This document shows positions 5,731-9,099 of a stretch of DNA of 9,099 bases, piece after piece. A model generated the notes under the pieces. It did not search any database and was not told the DNA's origin. It saw only the letters and a program-made list of their open reading frames with translations. How positions within the stretch are numbered: the first letter of the stretch is position 1; the number at the start of each line of letters is the position of its first letter. Source of the DNA: JBBIOU01 sp037443205 (lineage in GTDB: Bacteria; Bacteroidota; Bacteroidia; Flavobacteriales_D; UBA2798); the NCBI GenBank assembly GCA_037443205.1, contig JBBIOU010000041.1:1-9099 (forward strand). Direction: 5' to 3'. The position numbers and the translations under genes were made by a program.

Positions 5731-6258
5731 TTATTGTAATTTTAAATTATTACCGATAATTTTTTGTACCAGCTCATCATAAGTAAGCGAATCAATGGTT
5801 TGCATACGTGCTTTAGAGTCGGCAACAAGGTTGGTGTCTTTGGCTGATTGAATAACCTGAAGGTAGTATGGTTTAGCAGCTTCGCGATTATTTAAATCGG
5901 CATCGTAAGTAAAAGCGAGCAAATACCATGCGTTTTCAATTTTGTTGAATTTCGGAAAACTATCGCTTAAAAATTTGTAACAATCAGCACGCAAATAAGG
6001 GTCGTTTATACCACCGGCTATATCGCCTGCTCTAAGCAGATATTCAGGCGCCATAGGGTCGTCTTTATGGTATTGAGCAAAATCCCAATACATCGAAATC
6101 ATTTTGCGGGCTATTTTTACATCCGGCAAGCCCTCACTTTGTTTTAATATTTGTTCTAATGAATCAATGCTTTTAAGCCAAACGGCTTTGGGGTCGTTAA
6201 CTTTAGAATTACAAGCACATAAAAATACAATTACGACTGTAAAAAAACGCATATTCAT
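5731..6258 (-). CDS. Helical-repeat (TPR-like) lipoprotein
   Basis: This 175-residue protein has a lipoprotein signal: a hydrophobic stretch followed by the lipobox Leu13-Cys14-Ala15-Cys16, so Cys16 would be lipidated. The rest is predicted helical by eye. Segments such as APEYLLRAGDIAGG (70-83) and ENAWYLLAFTYDADLNNREA (108-127) followed by AKPYYLQVI have the spacing of tetratricopeptide repeats, which usually mediate protein contacts. No enzyme motif is visible. The start is the ATG at 6258; a second ATG two codons later (6252) would work equally well. The gene lies 25 nt after the aminotransferase stop on the same strand, so it is probably the last gene of that operon. I do not recognise a specific family or function. 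Confidence 0.75.
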   Translation of the reverse strand: MNMRFFTVVIVFLCACNSKVNDPKAVWLKSIDSLEQILKQSEGLPDVKIARKMISMYWDFAQYHKDDPMAPEYLLRAGDIAGGINDPYLRADCYKFLSDSFPKFNKIENAWYLLAFTYDADLNNREAAKPYYLQVIQSAKDTNLVADSKARMQTIDSLTYDELVQKIIGNNLKLQ

Positions 6259-6283
6259 AGTTGATAAATTTTATGTTTCAAAA

Positions 6284-7474
6284 TTATAAAAGAAATTTAT
6301 TTACGGCAGCTAATATAATACGGGCAGAAAATTCAATTTCGTCTTCGGTAATAGTTAAGGGCGGAGCTATGCGTAAGGCGGTATTACAAAACAAAAACCA
6401 ATCGGTTAACACACCTTGATTTAAGCAATATTTTATTATTTGCTGTACTTGTTCAAAATTACCGATTTCAACTGCAAGCATCAAACCTATGCCTCTCACC
6501 TCTTTTATCTTGGGGTGCCTTAGCAGTTGTTTGAACCTATCACCTTTATTAGTAGCCTCTTGATAAATTTTTGATTGATTTAAAATTTTTAGTGTTGCCA
6601 AACTGGCGGCACAGGATAGCGGATGGCCACCAAAGGTAGTAATGTGACCGAGTACGGGGTTATGCGTTAAGCAATGCATAATTTGTTTATTCGTAATAAA
6701 GCAGCCTAAAGGCATTCCTCCTCCCATGGCTTTGCCTAATAGCAACACATCGGGTATCACGTCAAAGTGTTCAAAGGCAAATAATTTACCGCTACGTCCA
6801 TAACCGGTTTGTATTTCGTCAAATATTAACAAGGTTCCGGTTTTTGTACACTTGTTTCTTAATTCCTGTAAATAATTTTTGTCGGGAATCCGAACTCCTG
6901 CTTCGGCTTGTATGGGTTCAATAATTACACAAGCAGTTTTATCAGTAATGCACTTAAGTTCTTGCGGTTGATTGAAATTTAAAATTCTAATATCGGGCAA
7001 TAAAGGTCTGAATGCGTTTTTCATGGTTTCGTTACCTAAAACACTCAGTGCTCCATGGGAGCTGCCATGATAGGCATTTTTAAAAGAAATTATTTCTGTA
7101 CGGCCTGTATATCTTTTAGCAAGCTTTAAAGCACCTTCAACAGCTTCGCTGCCGCTGTTTACAAAATAAATATTATTTAATTTATCAGGTAAAAATTGAC
7201 ATAATTGTTCTGCCAGTAATGTTTGTGGTGCTTGTATAAGTTCGCCATACACCATCAGATGCATATTTTTTTTCGCCTGTTCGGTAACTGCTTTAATAAT
7301 TTCGGGGTGCGAATGTCCTAAATTGCTCACGGCAATACCCGAAATTAAATCCATTATTTTATTTCCTGTAGCGTCATACAGATAACATCCTTCGGCTTTA
7401 TTTATTTCAATTGATAAAGGAAATTCGCTTGTTTGTGCTAAATGTTTAAAAAATATTTCACGTTGAGTGGGCAT
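6284..7474 (-). CDS. Class III PLP-dependent aminotransferase
   Basis: This 396-residue protein has a length and motifs typical of the acetylornithine/ornithine/4-aminobutyrate aminotransferase group. The cofactor phosphate site is NSGSEAVEGALKLA (106-119). The ring-stacking aromatic is in FKNAYHG (131-137). IIEPIQAEAG at 184-193 and the PLP-nitrogen aspartate Asp219 in LIFDEIQTGYGRSG follow. The Schiff-base lysine is Lys248 in LLGKAMGGGMPLG, and Thr279/Thr280 precede FGGHPLS. It transfers an amino group from an amine donor to a keto acid in the cytoplasm. The donor cannot be fixed from sequence: no arginine-biosynthesis or GABA gene is nearby, so an argD or gabT name is not justified. The start is the ATG at 7474, 22 nt after the YwqK-like gene, and the lipoprotein gene follows after 25 nt, so all three probably form one operon. 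Confidence 0.9.
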   Translation of the reverse strand: MPTQREIFFKHLAQTSEFPLSIEINKAEGCYLYDATGNKIMDLISGIAVSNLGHSHPEIIKAVTEQAKKNMHLMVYGELIQAPQTLLAEQLCQFLPDKLNNIYFVNSGSEAVEGALKLAKRYTGRTEIISFKNAYHGSSHGALSVLGNETMKNAFRPLLPDIRILNFNQPQELKCITDKTACVIIEPIQAEAGVRIPDKNYLQELRNKCTKTGTLLIFDEIQTGYGRSGKLFAFEHFDVIPDVLLLGKAMGGGMPLGCFITNKQIMHCLTHNPVLGHITTFGGHPLSCAASLATLKILNQSKIYQEATNKGDRFKQLLRHPKIKEVRGIGLMLAVEIGNFEQVQQIIKYCLNQGVLTDWFLFCNTALRIAPPLTITEDEIEFSARIILAAVNKFLL

Positions 7475-7496
7475 TGATAAAAATATAGTTAAAAGA

Positions 7497-9099
7497 TTAC
7501 GGATTACCTGATTTAATATTTACTATTTCTTTTTCTTTTTTACCGTTTTTATAAATCAGATGTAATTTTTTTTTGCCTCTGGTATCATATAAAATATAAT
7601 CGCCATGTAAACGACCATTTTTATAATTTATATCGCTTATAATGTTGCCCGATTTATCGTAGCTGATATTGCGGCCATGTAATTTGCCGTTGCGATAGTT
7701 AATTTCCTGTGCCAGCAGTATTTCTCCGGGCAGGTAATAGAGGCTTTTTCCGTGCAGCATACCATTGTTAAAATTTTCTTCCGAGGTTTTTTCGCCTCTT
7801 TCGTTGTAGGCAATCCATTTACCTTGTTTAACGCTTTCGACTGTATTTTCAGCATTAACGATTACTGTATTTTTATCATTGATATTTTTTTTCAATATTT
7901 TATATGCTCCTTCTTCGCGTTTTTTGCCATTGTCAAACCAGTATGTCCATTTACCTGTTTTAAAACCCTGTGTATATTTACCTTCGTAATTTAATGCGCC
8001 ATTAGGATACCAGCCTTTCCATACGCCATCGGGCTTGCCGTTACTAAAATAACCTTCGTCTTTTGTGTTTCCTTTTTCATACCACGAAGTCCAGAATCCT
8101 TCTTCTTTTCCATTGATAAATTTTCCTTTGCTCAGTTCCTGTCCGTTTTCGAACCAGGTAATCCATTCCCCGTTTTTTTTATCATTTAAAAAATTACCTT
8201 TCATATAATCTTGTCCTTCGGGATAATAGTATAACCACTCGCCTTCTCTGTTGCCTTTTATGTAATTACCTTTAAAACTTATTTTTCCGTTGCTATACCC
8301 AAAATACCATTCGCCTTCTTGTAAATCATCAACAAAATTACCTTTCATATCAACCGTGCCGTTGTCAAAATACCATATCCAAAAGCCCGATTTTTTACCT
8401 TCGGTATATTGGCCTTTAATATTAAGTGTATCGTTTTCGTGATATTCTAAAAATTCGCCATGTAATTTATCCTCTTTGTAATTCATAATTTTTTTAATAC
8501 GCAGGTCGGCTCTTTTGTATTCCCATTTTCCATGGCGTTTGCCGTATAAATATTCGCCCGATACAACTATTTTGCCCAGAGCATTTTTTTCGTAAAAAGG
8601 GCCGTGTTTTAAACCCTCGCGGTAATGATACACCTCTTTTACTGCACCCGAAGTAAAATAAAATTGCATGTATCCGTTACCTTGACTGATGGTTTGTTTT
8701 TCTTTGTCCCAAAAAGCAAGTATGTATTCTTTGCCGTTTTCGTGTTTTTCTTCGAGTAAGGGCTTGCCGTTTTCATCAAAATATTGCCACAAACCTGTTT
8801 TTTTACCTTTATCATACATTCCTTTTTCGCGCAGGTTACCGTTATCGTACCAGGATTGGTGCAAGCTGTCTTGTACATCATAGATAAAATATCCTTCGTG
8901 CATTTTTTTGCCGTTGTAGTGGTATTTTACAACTTTACCATTTAGTTTTCCTCTGCTAAAATTTACCACTCCTTCTAAGTTACCGTTTTCGTACCAGTAT
9001 TTCCATTCTCCATCTTCTAGCCCAACACCACTAAAAACCTTAGAATTAGTATTTATATAACGTCCTTCGGTGCGGATTTTTTTCTTTTCCTTATCCCAA
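7497..9099 (-). CDS. Long YwqK/MORN-like repeat protein, 5' end outside window
   Basis: The frame is open to the right edge, so the gene is 5'-truncated here and at least 533 residues are encoded. The protein is almost wholly built of about 19 repeats of some 23 residues. The pattern is G-x-W-x-x-Y-(3-4 residues)-N-G-x-x-x-x-x-G-x-(Y/F)-x-x-G-K, for example KKNGEWITWFENGQELSKGK. This is the MORN-like YwqK class (COG2849 type). Such proteins are often labelled antitoxin YwqK, but that label does not establish a toxin-antitoxin role, and no toxin gene is adjacent. Likely roles are beta-hairpin scaffolding or surface contact. Whether it is exported is unknown because the N-terminus is missing. 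Two places break the repeat rhythm: an insert near 7835-7905 and a longer unit near 8640-8760. The aminotransferase gene follows after 22 nt. Confidence 0.85.
   Translation of the reverse strand, partial: WDKEKKKIRTEGRYINTNSKVFSGVGLEDGEWKYWYENGNLEGVVNFSRGKLNGKVVKYHYNGKKMHEGYFIYDVQDSLHQSWYDNGNLREKGMYDKGKKTGLWQYFDENGKPLLEEKHENGKEYILAFWDKEKQTISQGNGYMQFYFTSGAVKEVYHYREGLKHGPFYEKNALGKIVVSGEYLYGKRHGKWEYKRADLRIKKIMNYKEDKLHGEFLEYHENDTLNIKGQYTEGKKSGFWIWYFDNGTVDMKGNFVDDLQEGEWYFGYSNGKISFKGNYIKGNREGEWLYYYPEGQDYMKGNFLNDKKNGEWITWFENGQELSKGKFINGKEEGFWTSWYEKGNTKDEGYFSNGKPDGVWKGWYPNGALNYEGKYTQGFKTGKWTYWFDNGKKREEGAYKILKKNINDKNTVIVNAENTVESVKQGKWIAYNERGEKTSEENFNNGMLHGKSLYYLPGEILLAQEINYRNGKLHGRNISYDKSGNIISDINYKNGRLHGDYILYDTRGKKKLHLIYKNGKKEKEIVNIKSGNP

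Noticed and set aside
7637..8883. Several overlapping open frames on both strands inside the repeat protein gene
   Set aside because: They are shadows caused by the regular codon pattern of the repeats. They have no recognisable domains and conflict with a clear long coding frame.
7497..8969. GTG at 8969 as the start of the repeat protein
   Set aside because: The same frame continues without a stop to the right edge and encodes further repeat units (DGEWKYWYENGNLEG), so the GTG is an internal valine codon.

Overview
The window looks like chromosomal DNA from a member of the Bacteroidota. It is AT-rich, has no clear Shine-Dalgarno sequences, and carries TAnnTTTG-like -7 elements. It encodes a secreted protein ending in a type IX secretion system (T9SS) type B C-terminal sorting domain, a small membrane protein of a type I associate with this phylum, and a long YwqK/MORN-like repeat protein. 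The genus cannot be read from this sequence.

Layout: (1) Positions 1-216 hold no convincing gene, only hairpins and copies of an intergenic repeat. (2) A minus-strand block covers 217-2399. In transcription order it encodes an exported alpha/beta-hydrolase, an acetyl-CoA acetyltransferase (thiolase), and a 64-residue cysteine-rich membrane protein that starts 4 nt after the thiolase stop. (3) A divergent plus-strand pair at 2479-5378 encodes a lipid/diacylglycerol kinase-like enzyme and a 653-residue T9SS cargo protein. (4) A convergent intergenic region at 5379-5730 holds two related hairpins and a second copy of the repeat found at the left end. (5) A minus-strand operon runs from the right edge to 5731. 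It encodes a large YwqK-like repeat protein (5' end cut off by the window), a class III PLP aminotransferase and a helical-repeat lipoprotein, with gaps of only 22 and 25 nt.

Most genes are ordinary housekeeping or envelope functions. The thiolase belongs to acetyl-CoA/acetoacetyl-CoA metabolism, the kinase-like protein to lipid phosphorylation, and the T9SS cargo, lipoprotein and hydrolase to the cell envelope. I see no defence system, mobile element, CRISPR array, tRNA or rRNA, and no obviously new multi-gene system. The least explained structure is the family of hairpin-bearing intergenic repeats. Two of its stems pair without mismatch in only one transcript orientation, and in both cases that is the orientation of the gene just upstream. 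The internal duplication in the T9SS cargo and the interrupted repeat array are secondary points of interest.
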